Part shown: one piece after another, positions 48,888-60,036 of the stretch
Layout: each line of letters begins with the position of its first letter
Numbering within the stretch: the first letter of the stretch is position 1
DNA from: Zygaena filipendulae
Taxonomy: Eukaryota > Arthropoda > Insecta > Lepidoptera > Zygaenidae
Direction of reading: 5' to 3'
Assembly (NCBI GenBank): GCA_907165275.2
Contig: OU015670.1
Span: 2,817,501-2,881,500 of the forward strand
DNA: 64,000 bases
The notes under the pieces: generated by a model
Seen by the model: the letters and a program-made list of their open reading frames with translations, nothing else
The model's database searches: none
What the model was told of the DNA's origin: nothing
Position numbers and translations under genes: made by a program

Positions 48888-49863
48888 ATAAGGTCCCTGG
48901 GCAGCATTTGGTCCACCTTCCATACAAGTTTCTCTTTTCTCAATAATTTGCAACCAAAACCTTGTTTAGTATAATATTAACTTTATTGTGTTGCAGCCCG
49001 TTCATCTTGCAAAACACCACTCACTTGTGTACTGTACTCTACCATAATGCGAACGATTTCTGGGCAGTAGCGAGTAGTTTAGCTACTATATTACTCGTCA
49101 CTAAAGTAGTGCGAACCAGGCATAGAGATGTATTATTTGAAAAGCATAATATTAAATCCATTTGGATGCGTCATTTTTTTCAGGATCCACTTAAAAACTT
49201 TTTTTAGCAGTATAAGGAGTCATGGGTTAAGAAATGTAAATCCAACACCAGCCGGTTTTGGAGTGGCGTTCAAACCCTGTTAATGAACAATACGGAAGCA
49301 GTGAATTATTATTATTATTTGCCAGGTTTCAATTGTGAACGGGACCATTGCAATAAAATGTTCCAATCAACTAAAGAATTGTTTAAAAACAGTAAAAAAA
49401 GTATGTAAAAACAAGATTTAGATATCTTTATGATAATACTGTTTCCTTAGATTTAAATTTCAAAAAAGAAAACCCCGTAATATGGGGTTTTCACAAACTG
49501 CATTACTTGTAAAAATATTTGTTACAGCACCCAGCAAAAAAATAGGGACTACATAAAGGCTGGGAAATTTAACAAGCTCAAAACAGATCTGGATCCAAGC
49601 GATGATGATATTATATTAATACGGGTCTTAAAAAGAAAATAAAAACCGAAAATATAAAATAATGGCAATTTTATTAAATGCGGGAAACACAGAAAGATAC
49701 ATACATTATACATATTTGATTTAGGATGTAAATTTTTCATTTTTAATTGGTGCATGGCTGTAAATAATATATTAAAAGCACGTTGCAAAGAAGAATCTCA
49801 AGAAGATATTACGCAAAAACTGGCGCATGATTATGTGACAAAAAGAAGAAAAATAAATAAAAA
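48888..49863 (+). pseudogene. P-like transposase remnant, C-terminal part
   Basis: 49185-49330 reads QDPLKNFF (catalytic-Glu motif with Glu changed to Lys), SSIRSHGLRNVNPTPAGFGVAF in a shifted frame and LLMNN. 49700-49863 reads FIFNWCMAVNNILKARCKEES...AHDYVTKRRKINKN, matching the end of the P-like protein at 23560-23660 (HIHNWCNIINKIL). Several stops and shifts. A different lineage from the P-like element at 11860. Confidence 0.65.
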
Positions 49864-49979
49864 TTGAACACATTACTAATTATATTGTTTTACTTATCTT
49901 TTTTTTGTTGTTCTTATCTTTCAGCTATAAGTTATAACTATCAATCAGGAAAAGATAAAATAACCAAGAATCACAAAAT

Positions 49980-50052
49980 TTCACCTAGCTACCGGAATCG
50001 AACTTGGGCCTCCCGATTCTCAGTCAAAGGTTGTCGTGCTTTGCTAGCAAAA
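49980..50052 (-). repeat. tRNA-like sequence with B box
   Basis: On the minus strand, gactgagaatcgggaggcccaaGTTCGATTCCggtagc has a perfect pol III B box and T-arm-like context, but I cannot fold a full cloverleaf. Could be a tRNA-derived SINE head or tRNA relic. Confidence 0.3.
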
Positions 50053-50292
50053 ATAGCTAGTTGTAGTCCATTAGCGTTGGATGGTGTCTCGTTGTTCTTT
50101 TACAGATATCTCTATCTCGGTATATATAAGTTACTTTATGAATTTTTAGAAAAAAATCTAGGCATTACTATTACCAACACCTGGGTAGACTACGTGTCCA
50201 TGATGATGAAGAGCAAGAAAAAGAAATAGTTCAAAGATTTAGATTGGATTGGATTTATTTCGACTTATTGCTCGAGAACTTGGACTGTCGCA

Positions 50293-50568
50293 GTGGAGAG
50301 TGTGGTTTACGGTGAATACTGTCGGTACCAATTATTTCTTGATTATATTTGTAATATCTATAAGAGCAGCAGCAGTCCTGAAAAAATTAGATTTTTAAAT
50401 TTATGTGATGTATATTACAGATTTTATGAGAAGTTTCGCATGCCCGGGGTGATTGGTTGCATTGATGGCACCTTAATTGCTATTATAGCACCTCGGGCAC
50501 ATCCAAGTGAGGCAGCATTTTTTAGTCGCAAAGGTTATCATGCAATCAACACTGCTATTGTGAGTTAA
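50293..50568 (+). pseudogene. Harbinger transposase fragment
   Basis: FYEKFRMPGVIGCIDGTLIAIIAPRAHPSEAAFFSRKGYHAINTAIV matches the first catalytic Asp block of HARBI1-type transposases (GCIDGT, Y/FxxRKGyhSiN). Nothing of the second and third catalytic blocks follows. Confidence 0.75.
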
Positions 50569-50725
50569 AATAAATTTTATTATTATTTTAATCATATTAA
50601 ATATGATTCCTATTTGAAAATAAGATTGGTATTGATATATTTAAAAAGATTATCACAATAATAGTTAGATTTTTATATTTTTCTGCTAACAGTTGTTATG
50701 ACTTAGCCTATCACCCGGTTCTGGC

Positions 50726-51004
50726 TTGACGTCGATTTACGGGATACCCTGTATAAGGTGCTGGTTCCAACCTTCCGTGGCAACTTCAGAACCAAGGAAC
50801 GACTTGTGGCTTTTAAGAAATCTTAAGAAATTTGAACATATAAACAAAGTTATGTCCAAAAAACCTCTCACGAAGTTCTTTGGGCATTTGTGGTATCCGT
50901 CCGAAGAACTAGTTGCGCTTCCTTTTTTTGATGATGAAGTTTCTCTTGAAAGAAAAAAAAAAACTGTGATTGCACTGAATGAGGAATGTTTGAAGATTTT
51001 GTGA
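50726..51004 (+). pseudogene. Unidentified transposon-type coding fragment
   Basis: Contains KKPLTKFFGHLWYPSEELVALPFFDDEVSLERKKKTVIALN. The LWY-SEELV-FFD pattern is one I associate with uncharacterised, transposon-linked animal proteins, but I cannot name the family. The downstream sequence to 51225 keeps a decayed continuation in another frame. Confidence 0.35.
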
Positions 51005-51302
51005 CCAGCAACTTAACATTTTTTTGGAATCCTGGGGATTCCGTCTGCATTTCTGCAAAAAGAAACTCGTCTTTGGAAAGAATATGAAGACCACAAAGCT
51101 TCCAGAGAAATTGTAAATTTTTATGAAAGTGATGAACCACATTGCGGAACGCGGTGTATTGAAGAATTTAATAAACTAATTACCACAGTCCTGTACTTGT
51201 TGTCATGTCTTAAAGAAGAATAAATTTTTATGGAGAGTGAAAATGTCAATAAAAAAGTAATCAAACCTACTAAATTTTTATTCGGCAAGCACATATCGCT
51301 AT

Positions 51303-51880
51303 TTGAGAAATTTTGTTAGCATTCCACATCCTTTTACTCTTAGAAGACATTTAGCTTCACACAGCTGTAATGTGGGGTTCATATCAGAGGTTTTAAATTA
51401 CCTAAAAGATACTGCAAAAGGAAATGTCAACTTGCAGAATGTTGCAATAGTTTTTGATGTAATGTCAATTAGATCTGAAATAAAATATGACCAAAAAAAG
51501 TGATAAATATTAGGGTTATGTGGAATATGGTGGGATATTGAGATATTGGTCAATGATTCGGAAACCTTGGCAACGGAAGTTTTGATTTTTTAAATTGTAT
51601 CATTTACTACAAATTTTAAATGCCCAATCCAAACCATATATGTAAAAATACTTTTGGTTAAGAAATAAACAATTTTTAATTTTAATTTTTTAAATTGGGT
51701 TGTGATTTTTCAATAGAAAATATGAAAACATATTTTAAACATCCTCAAAAAGAATCCAAAGTGTTCTGTTTATTGGACCCACCGCACATGATTAAACTTT
51801 CGCATTTGCTGAAACAAAAATGAGTTCTGAAAAAGGAGAAATTAATTTTGAGTATGTTAAAAAATTACAATAATAATCTC
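51303..51880 (+). pseudogene. P-like transposase remnant, middle part
   Basis: 51303-51500: FVSIPHPFTLRRHLASHSCNVGFISEVLNYLKDT...VAIVFDVMSIRSEIKYDQKK, the first-Asp block of THAP9/P transposases. About 51757-51880: KVFCLLDPPHMIKL, the later DPPHLxK-type block. Order relative to 48888-49863 is reversed, so these are two remnants or a rearranged one. Confidence 0.65.
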
Positions 51881-52585
51881 CAGGATCAAGAAGGTTTAAA
51901 GGAGAAACCCGATTTTGGGCCTGACCTGACCGTTACACGAATCAGATATGTGTCAAAAAATTCGTCTATTTTTCGTTATTAACCCATTTAAATCGTAGCC
52001 TCAATTACAATTGCCAAATATAGAAAATAAATAATTTAATTTTTGTTTTAAACAACCAAAGATCGATTAGTTCGATTCGATAGTTCGATCGATTCGTGGA
52101 AGTCATACTTTTAAAAAGTATAAATAAATAATTTCCGTTTTTTCTTAGTATAATTGTGTTATAAGTATTAAAATCAATTTAAATATCTGGAATCTTATTG
52201 ATTTTTAACTTAAGCATCATAAAAAAAATCATTTAAAGAAATTCATAATTGAAAACCTCGATTACACCAAAATTGCACTAGTAAACGGCCAATCTCTATT
52301 CTCTGTGTCAACGTCTGTCAATTGTCATGATTTGTAAATGTTAAATTCCGTGCATTGAAACGTACCCGAGTCTATGTGTATGTGGGAGTACTTAGTGGTC
52401 TGTAATAAAAAATTGATTAGTCTGTTGTTCGCAATTCGCAAAAAGACATCGGTTATCGTATTTCTTTATTATTTCATGGACAATCAGTGATTAACTTTAT
52501 TTTAAACTGAAAATAGTGATTAAAGTTGAAAAGTTACAGTTACCTACTTCAATTTCTTATTTGTGCGGTGTGTTGAATAATCAAA
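51881..52585 (+). other. No gene; possible copia 5' leader at the end
   Basis: AT-rich, with gatcgattagttcgattcgatagttcgatcgattcg (52060-52097), a cluster of ttcgat words. 52310-52585 could be LTR or leader of the gag fragment below, but no second LTR is present. Confidence 0.3.
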
Positions 52586-52864
52586 ATGGCCGGTAGTTAC
52601 ATTGCCAATGTGCCCAAACTAAAAGGCAGGGAGAACTACGACGAATGGGCATTTGCAGCCGAAAATTTTCTTTTGCTGGAGGGTGTAAACATCAATGACG
52701 AGTCAACGGAAAGCGATGAGGCTTCAGCAGATTTAAAAAAGGCCAAAGCGAAGCTTGTAATGACCGTTGATAGCTCTTTATATGTACACATCAAGAACGA
52801 AAAAACCGCAAAGGAAGTATGGAATCGGCTGAAAACGCTTTTTGATGAATCAGCTCTTAATTAA
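52586..52864 (+). pseudogene. Ty1/copia Gag N-terminal fragment
   Basis: MAGSYIANVPKLKGRENYDEWAFAAENFLLLEGV ... KAKLVMTVDSSLYVHIKNEKTAKEVWNRLKTLFDESALN. The L-x-G-x-NY-x-W start and the AKEVWNRLKTLF block are typical of copia Gag (DUF4219/UBN2). It stops after 92 residues, and no pol follows. Confidence 0.8.
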
Positions 52865-53514
52865 AAAGCTAAATATTAATATATTAATATATTTAAATTA
52901 TTATTATTTTTTTAATGTCATGTCATATTAACGTCACTTGCTTTTCGTATTTTTGCGCAATTGAATGTTGTGTTCTTCTACATTTCTCGGGATTTATCAT
53001 TGTTGTTTTAGATGGCACTGTTACTGCAGATGTACGTATTAAGTTGCTATGTCTTGTCTCTGTAGGCACTTATATTATACCTTAAGCTTACCATTATTGT
53101 AACCGATTTTTCAAAACCTTTACGATAATATTATTTTAAATGTTAACTCCACAAGCACGTACAGAGACAAACACTAGTGCGTTGACTGAATTTGAAAATC
53201 CCTCTACCATAGAAGACACCGGATTGATAAATTTCCTTCAAGCATCTTCAATTCAAGTATACCTAGAAAAGTCTTTACAAATTTTGATTTAGATACTTTG
53301 ATATTTAGATATTTTGATTTCGGCTGGTGCCAGTATTATTTTAAAATACTATGAAACATTCGGTTATCTTGATAACTCAAAGAGGAACCAACTTACTGAC
53401 ATTATTATAAAACACATATATACATACATTGTTAATTGATAAAACTATTTAACCAATATAAAAACCGACCGATTTTTCATACAATACCATAATAATAAAT
53501 GCTCAAGACAGCCT
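52865..53514 (+). other. No clear gene
   Basis: AT-rich. A short open piece at about 53141-53290 (MLTPQARTETNTSALTEFENPSTIEDTGLINFLQASSIQ) could belong to the recombinase remnant downstream; not recognisable on its own. Confidence 0.3.
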
Positions 53515-53938
53515 ATGGGAGTAAATAAAATAGGTGCTATACCGCGAGAAATTGCCACTTTCTTAAAACTGGAAGAACCTCAGCTACACGGGCCACTGCT
53601 TTCGGAGAACTTCGGCAACGCTCTTAGCTGATTCCGGAGCCGATTTCCGGATTCACCATTTTAAAACGTCATGGCGGGTGGAAGTCCAGTACGGTTGCAG
53701 AAGGCTATATTGAAGACTCAATAGAAAATAAGTCGAAAATCTGTAAGCGTATAGTGGAAACAATAAGTCTGAATTCGACCTCGGATCCTTGGTCTCACCC
53801 ACGCCCATCCACTTCCAACGACGCACAGAGTACTTATATAGAAAACCGATCAGAGTCACCAACGTTCACCGTCGTTCCTTCTCAATCCGCCACCGAAACA
53901 GAAACTTTAACCCCAAATAATAAAACTCAACTCAACTA
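53515..53938 (+). pseudogene. Crypton-like tyrosine recombinase remnant
   Basis: MGVNKIGAIPREIATFLKLEEPQ, a shift, then YTGHCFRRTSATLLADSGAD (53585 on; the H-x-x-R box), another shift, then KRHGGWKSSTVAEGYIEDSIENKSKI (53664 on; Trp and the presumed nucleophile Tyr at 53706). This order, H-x-x-R, then H/W, then Tyr, is that of tyrosine recombinases. In insects the likely source is a Crypton (Ngaro/DIRS are the alternatives). Two or more frameshifts; the N-terminal half is unrecognised. A mariner sits directly at its 3' end. Confidence 0.7.
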
Positions 53939-55247
53939 AAGGGTGTCCAGCGGGAATTTTTTTACTTTAAATCAACGTTACTCATTTGTTAGCGGGGTTA
54001 GGGCCGCGGGGCGGGTGGCGTTAGTAGCGACGTTTCTGCGGATTTGTCAGTCGCCATGAGTCATTGGTCGGGAGCGCACCGCGCGTACGCGGTGGAACAA
54101 TATTTGATGAGCGGAAATTCACCTATTCGAGCGCGTCGTGCTTTTTGTTTGCACTACAACATTCGGCGATTAAGCGATGGTCCGAGTACGCAGCTTATCA
54201 GAACGTGGGTGCAAAGATTTAGAGAAGAAGGGACAACGATTAATAGGCCGCCACCAGGACCGTCTTCGTCGGCAGCAACACCAGAACGAGTGATACAGGT
54301 GCGCCAAGAAATTCTTACAAATCCTAGGAAATCAGTACGAAAGATTGCCGCTTCTACAGGCATTAAGAAGTCAACTGTGCATACGATTTTGAGAAAAAAA
54401 CTAAAACTTCATCCCTATAAATTGCAAATTGTCCAAAAACTTAATGAGAACGATTATGTTTTAAGGGAAAGTTACGCCAGAACGGCTTTGGAACGTTTTC
54501 GAACCCCCAGAACACTTGGAAACATATTGTTCAGCGATGAAGCACATTTTCACATCGGGGGTTACGTAAACAAGCAAAATATGCGTTACTGGAATCCCAA
54601 CAACCCAAGAGAACGTCATGAGAAAAGTTTGCACTGCGCTAAAACCACAATATGGTGCGCCATCTCAGCTCATGGAATAGTCGGACCGTATTTTTTTAAT
54701 GAGGGGGAAACTGTGACTTCCTCTGTATACTGCCGCATGATTGAGGAGTTTTTGGTGCCGCAATTGCAAGTTTTTCTGGGACGCAACAACAGAACACATT
54801 TCCAGCAAGATGGGGCAACTCCGCACACTGCCAGGGTCTCTATATCGAAGTTAAGGGACATTTTCCCTGGAAAATTAATAAGCAAGTACGGAGACATAGC
54901 CTGGCCACCACGATCGCCTGACTTGACGCCCTGTGATTTTTTCTTGTGGGGATACCTCAAGTCTAAAGTTTACTGCAATAATCCCCGCACCATACCTGCC
55001 CTACAAGAAAATATCCGTCGTGAAATTGATGCTATCCCCCAAGCACTGTGTTCGCGCGTATTCGCCAACATAAGGGTTCGCTTACAAGAGTGTGTTGCGC
55101 GTAATGGACGTCACTTGGAAGACATTATTTTTAAAAAATGAAATCCGCAGAAACGTGCTTTGTTTTAAAAATATAATAAATATTTTGAGTTTAATAATAT
55201 GGTTTTTATTTAAGTTTAAAAAAGAAAATTTTCCGCTGGACACCCTT
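53939..55247 (+). mobile_element. DD41D mariner (rosa-like), complete
   Basis: 1309 bp between TA duplications (53937-53938; 55248-55249). Ends AAGGGTGTCCAGCGG, inverted at the right. The transposase is uninterrupted. Possibly active. Confidence 0.92.
54056..55141 (+). CDS. DD41D mariner transposase, intact
   Basis: From the first ATG (54056): MSHWSGAHRAYAVEQYLMSG, 361 residues. Two helix-turn-helix regions (about 5-50, with GPSTQLIRTWVQRFREEG; and 85-125, RKSVRKIAASTGIKKSTVHTILRKKL). Catalytic core: NILFSDEAHFHIGGYVNKQNMRYW (Asp), HFQQDGATPHTARVS (Asp), WPPRSPDLTPCDFFLWGYLKSKVY (Asp). The second and third Asp are separated by 41 residues, the DD41D spacing of rosa-type mariners. Ends GRHLEDIIFKK. 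A distant relative of the deleted mariner at 29773, which shares the PPRSPDLTPxDFFLWGYLKSKVY block. Confidence 0.93.
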   Translation: MSHWSGAHRAYAVEQYLMSGNSPIRARRAFCLHYNIRRLSDGPSTQLIRTWVQRFREEGTTINRPPPGPSSSAATPERVIQVRQEILTNPRKSVRKIAASTGIKKSTVHTILRKKLKLHPYKLQIVQKLNENDYVLRESYARTALERFRTPRTLGNILFSDEAHFHIGGYVNKQNMRYWNPNNPRERHEKSLHCAKTTIWCAISAHGIVGPYFFNEGETVTSSVYCRMIEEFLVPQLQVFLGRNNRTHFQQDGATPHTARVSISKLRDIFPGKLISKYGDIAWPPRSPDLTPCDFFLWGYLKSKVYCNNPRTIPALQENIRREIDAIPQALCSRVFANIRVRLQECVARNGRHLEDIIFKK

Positions 55248-55249
55248 TA

Positions 55250-56276
55250 TAACGTTGCCAAATAAATCTGTTACTTTTAATTTGCAGTATTGCAATAACT
55301 TTACATTTAATTTTTAAAATGTTCCTTTTTATTTAATTGGTACCTCTACCTACACTGTTTTTTTTTTTATTTATAATAAATATTTATTTTATTTCAATCT
55401 ATTCCTGTTTGTTATTTTAGGACATAGGCAGAGGCTACATCAACTTATGTGGATTACCTATGTACTTATTGTAGTGTATAGACGAGGCATGTCATTTATA
55501 ATAGCTTGTTTTATAAACTTCACAAAAAAGGGAGGCAAGGTTGTGCGGTTCGTGGTAGGGGTAGGTCTTCGGCTAGCTCAATTAAATAATAAAAAAAAAT
55601 TATTTGTAATTTTGAGTTGTGATTTTATTAAAGTCAGTCTTAGATCTGTCCAAAAAAGTAAACATCAAAATTTTAAATATAAAAAGAACAGATTAAAAAA
55701 TAAATAACAAGTATTAGAAATGAGGCGGGATATCATAACGAGTGGCATATAGCCGCCTCGTTACAAGGTTCCTGCTTTAGCCAATTGAGAAAAAGACTTA
55801 TCTTACTTTGTTTTAGATGTCTAAACGCCGTCGACAGTGGAAAGAATCGCTCAAACATGATGTTGAAGGTAAAAATTCACCCGGAAAAAGGAAAAATGTT
55901 AAAATTTTAAACGACGAAATCTATAAAAATGTAAATGGGAAAATGATTCAATTATCTTGTCAAACTAACAAAATGGAAACTATTGATAATAATAATACTT
56001 TACAAGAGTAAATAATTTAATTTGTAATTAGTTTTTATTAAAACTAATGATAGTAATAATACTATTCAAAATAGCAATAACACTCTAAAAACGGAAACTA
56101 ATCTTCAAGACTACGACAAAACACTACAATTAATGGAAAATTATTATAATAAAACTCTTCAAGACTGCAATAATACCCTACAAATGACTCCTCATCAATC
56201 AACACAAATATTTGGTGTAGAAAATTTAACTCCAACGTACAGAAAACCGTGTTACTTTTTAGCTGGAACGTAAGGT
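55250..56276 (+). other. No assigned gene; small basic ORF
   Basis: AT-rich. 55817-56011 encodes MSKRRRQWKESLKHDVEGKNSPGKRKNVKILNDEIYKNV..., basic and low-complexity, followed by repeats of aataata.act and caagactgcaataatac. It may be the decayed N-terminal part of the Merlin gene below, but I cannot show it. Confidence 0.3.
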
Positions 56277-56277
56277 A

Positions 56278-56628
56278 TGGAGCGAAGACATCATTTGCCT
56301 CGAGAAAAGATGCTGAGAGCGGTTGGGATGTTGGAAGCTGGCGCCAGGCAACGCACTGGCTGCTACTGTTGGGACAAGGCAGAGCGTCATAAGCCGCCTA
56401 TGGACACGCTATCGCATCACGGGCAGTGTGGCTGAGCGACATGGAGGGCGAACTAGCATCACCACTCGAAGACAGGACCGGTATATCCAGAATACAGCAC
56501 GAAGAAATCGTACTATGACCGCCATGATGATAGCTACAAGGCTCCACAGCGTTTCAGACTTACTGATAGTGATCAAATCATACGTAATTTTCGAGAAGTG
56601 AGTCTGCGATCCCGAAGGCCTCCGAGAA
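56278..56628 (+). mobile_element. Tc1-like transposase fragment, copy 2
   Basis: Near-identical to 45474-45835 of the Tc1 element, without its early stop (MERRHHLPREKMLRAVGMLEAGARQR) but with deletions. Only the DNA-binding part is present; no TIR on either side. Confidence 0.88.
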
Positions 56629-57270
56629 GAGATAAATGTGAAATAGGATTTTTTCGCTGCCGTAACAGTAATTGTAGGAAAGGACAAATTAGTCGAACAA
56701 TTGGAACATGGTTTGAGAATGCACATTTATCATTGACGAAGATTTTCTAATTAATGTATTTATTTAGTTATAATTTCACTTATGAGGCAGTGCAAAGAGA
56801 AACATCAGGTGATGAGAAGAAACAGTATTGTCTCATAAAACCATAGCCGACTGGTATAATTATTGTCGAGAAACAATTATTTTATACGAAATCGAGGTTG
56901 ATGTGGAACGACCATTAATAGGAGGTCCAGGTAAAATAATTCAAATTTGAAAGGTAAAAATTTGAAAAAACAAAGTACAACCGAGGACGCAGTGTGGAAG
57001 GTCAATGGGTAATAGGAATGGTGGAAGACAGATGTGATGACTTGCGTGTAAAATTTGTTCTAACAATGAAAGATCAGCTGATGTATTGGTGCCACTTATA
57101 AAAAAACATGTTCGGGAGGGCCTTATAATACATACCGACTAAGATATGCTCTCATATCTTTTTTCTGAACATGGATATATACAAAAAACAGTTAATAATA
57201 GTGATACAGAAAACAGATTTGTGGCACCAGATGGCACACACACACACACACAGAACCCAAAAAGTCAGTA
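56629..57270 (+). pseudogene. Merlin (ISXO2/IS1016-type) transposase remnant
   Basis: In shifting frames: CEIGFFRCRNSNCRKGQISRTIGTWFENAHLSLTKIF, TIADWYNYCRETI, ERPLIGGPGKIIQI (first Asp lost), KYNRGRSVEGQWVIGMVED, VPLIKKHVREGLIIHTD (Asp), HGYIQKTVNNSDTENRFVAPDGTHTHTHRTQ. This is the order of motifs in Merlin transposases of insects. Many indels and stops. Confidence 0.75.
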
Positions 57271-58018
57271 GTTCGTCGATTGTTATTCGAAGTGATGATG
57301 ATGACCGAATTTTCTGTTACGTGCGGAGGACAAAACCGGAATCAGTATTGAGAGAACCAGTATTGAGTCAGTTCAGAAAAATTCTGAAGTTTACTGCATA
57401 TGCGCCTGATTATTCATCGACTTTCAGACGAGTAAGATCGAAAGAAACAATAACTGTTGAAGATCGTTTTTGTGATAACTAAAAAACTAAAGAATTTAAA
57501 ATCAACGCTTTTTGTATTTAAAAAATTAGCGGATGAAAATGTTTTTAATCGCTTAAAGGATTGTAATGGAAATTAAGTAAATCCTATTTTCTTAAAACAC
57601 CTGTAGATGAATCCTTTACTCATCGGTGAAGCTAAAAAGAGAGTGTGCAGGACGACCGACGTGCCCGGGACAACCAACGTCTTCATAGAAATAAGTTAGC
57701 AATAAAGAATAATCTCTATAGTAAAATAAAATAGTAGCAATGTATAGACTTAGTGGTGCACCTATAAGATAGTAGGAAATTTTGTAAATTGAACCTTATT
57801 GCCAACCCATAAAAGCGTCTATCCCCTTGGCAATAATGGGGAAACTTCTCAAAGCCTTCGAGCCCTCCGCTCGGACCAAAACATCCCGTATCAAAACGTG
57901 CAGCCAATGCCCCGTCCAGTGTTTATGTAAATAAATGATCAAAAATGCATTTTACTACCCGGGAGCACTAACAAAAGGCGCATTAGAGAAAATTAATAAA
58001 TATTTGCCCTGAAAAAAG
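57271..58018 (+). other. No assigned gene
   Basis: 57276-57480 encodes an unrecognised piece (DDDRIFCYVRRTKPESVLREPVLSQFRKILKFTAYAPDYSSTFRRVRSKETITVEDRFCDN). 57600-58010 is non-coding; it could be a LINE 3' fragment but I see no tail. Confidence 0.3.
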
Positions 58019-60036
58019 GGCTGGCTGGAGGACTGGCTACCCACCCGCTGAGGACTACACCACTGCAGTCGAAGCCTCAACGTGTCCGTATTCCAGCTTC
58101 CAGCGCTCACCAGCTTCGCGTTCTCGGCGGCGTAATTTCTCGTCTTACGCCCCCCGAGTCGCGTCCGTTTTCCGTGCATGGTCCGTGCAGTGCTTCGCGC
58201 GATACCAGGGAGCGGCAACTTAGTTTGCTAACCGTGGTATCGTCGCAGCGGTGCTGTGTGCGGGAGCGGCAGGGACGGTCGCGCCCTTCTGTGGCCTCCG
58301 GTCGAGCCTGCGTCCTAAGGGAGACGCAAACCAGCGGCCGCCGCGCACCGCTTCGGACCAAATATCCGTAGCGGGGCGCTGTTAGGTGCTGGTGTGCGTC
58401 TTCCTTATTCGGAGCGCACCGCGACCCCCTTCCCCCCTCATGTTGTCCCTGTCGGCCATCTCGCACCTAGGGGATGACGGGCAGGGCTCCTTCACGCGAC
58501 CCGCGTTTGACGCGGGAAGCGCCTCCCCCACCCGCCGTCGCGCTCCGCGGCGACCCAGCCCGGGGGCAAGCAGCCGACGACCCAGTCGACCGCACGCACT
58601 CTCGAGCTGGAGTCTGCTCGTACAGGCGCCACCGCGGCCTCGTCTTCCGCCCCGCGCGTCGCGGCGGCCAGGGGCACAGGGCACAGTTTGCCCCCGCTCA
58701 TGACCGTCGCGGCCCGCCTTCCCGGGTGAAATCTCGCCCAGAACGGCGCCCCCTTCGCCTGGGGACGGCGCATCGCGACCGGCGAAACCTCGTTCGCCGG
58801 CCCCGCGCCCCGCCGCCCCCAAGTCAAGGGCAGCACCACCCTCGCGCTCCGCGACCTCATCCCCTACGAGGTCCGGACCGGAACTCGGGCGATCGGTCCC
58901 CCCGCCGGTGCGCGCTCGCACCATGGAGGGACCCAAAGAGCGTGGCTCCCCGCGCGCCGTCGAGTCGACGGCGCAACGGGGGCATCTAAGTATCCCCCCA
59001 CCCCCGCAACAGTCGCAGGCTTGGCGACGCCCGCGCACTCCAGCCGCGCTCCCGCGGCCGAAATGCCGCCCCCCCGGTCCAACTACCCCTCCACCGCCCG
59101 GACATGTCCCCAAATGCCCACCTGGAGGTGGATATGCTCATAACCTCCAGGTTGAAACAGCCGTGGCTGTTGTCCGGCGAACTAATGGAGGTGATGGCGC
59201 GCACGCTGCGGGACCGCAGGCGCGCCCTGCTCGGCTCACAGGAGAACGCAGAGGAGGAGTTCCACGTGCAACTTGCTCGTAAGGCTCCTCTGCACCTACC
59301 GGCATTGGAAACCCCCCCTGCGGGGGCCGCACGCAGGCTGCGGGTCCCCGACTCCTCCGATGATGAGGAGTCGGGCAAGCGGGCCTGCCATAACTTATCG
59401 CCCGGGGGGCGTCTCAAGCCTTCCATCCCCCAGGCCGCAACGCGAGCCGCGAGCACGTTCGCTCGCGGCCGCCAGGCCGGAGAGCCTTCCCACGGACTCC
59501 CCCATGAGCTCTCCGAGGTCCGGCGTGAGCCCTGCAAGGGCCCCCACGGCCTTCATTTGCCGACGCCGTGCGGGCTGCGTCCCCACCGGCGCCCGTTGCT
59601 GCGCCGACGGACGCGCAGCCCGCCGTTCCAGCCGCGCCTGCCGGTGATGGCACGGGAGCGGCGCGCAAGGGGGATAAACGCAGAAGCATCTACCCTCCCC
59701 TAGTCGTGGAGAACCTGCCCGACTGGGCGCGCCACTTCCGCGCCCTCAAAGAAAAACTGGGGCGGACTCCCAGTGCACGCCCATATGGTAAGGGCGTGCG
59801 CTTTATTCCGAAAGACGAGGCAGAATACCGTCTAGTCCAGCGCTACCTAACTGCGCTGGAGAAGGAGGACCGGACGTTTCACCTACTCCCTTCCGGCGGA
59901 TTGGAGCCTCAAGGTAGGCAAAAGGGGGCTACCAATCGACACTGATCCGTCGGAGATCACTAAGGAGCTCGTAGCGATGGGCTACGAGCCGGAATTTGTC
60001 CGCCCCATCCGCGCCCGCGCCGGTAGGCCCAGCTGT
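58019..60036 (+). mobile_element. Jockey LINE copy 2, 5' part, cut by LINE
   Basis: Begins 'ggctggaggactggctac' (compare 6035), keeps the 5' UTR (gtgcagtgcttcgcgcgatacc, tggtatcgtcgcagcggtgctg) and most of ORF1, then ends abruptly at 'aggcccagctg', equivalent to about 8108 of the full copy, where the second CR1-like LINE begins. Confidence 0.88.
58474..60036 (+). pseudogene. Jockey ORF1 pseudogene
   Basis: Start MTGRAPSRDPRLTREAPPP, matching MAGRAPSRDPRLTREAPPP of the intact copy. Frames are broken several times: recognisable blocks are SPNAHLEVDMLITSRLKQ...ARRLRVPDSSDDEE (59104-59400) and APVAAPTDAQPAVPAAPAGDG...LVVENLPDWARHFRALKEKLGR...ALEKEDRT (59580-59880). The zinc knuckles and all of ORF2 are missing because of the LINE insertion. 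Confidence 0.85.

Noticed and set aside
49980..50052. Functional tRNA gene
   Set aside because: Only the B box/T-arm is convincing; the acceptor and anticodon stems do not pair.
48888..51880. One rearranged P element covering both remnants
   Set aside because: The C-terminal blocks precede the middle blocks, with a Harbinger fragment and an unid. ORF between; two separate remnants are as likely, so they were kept apart.
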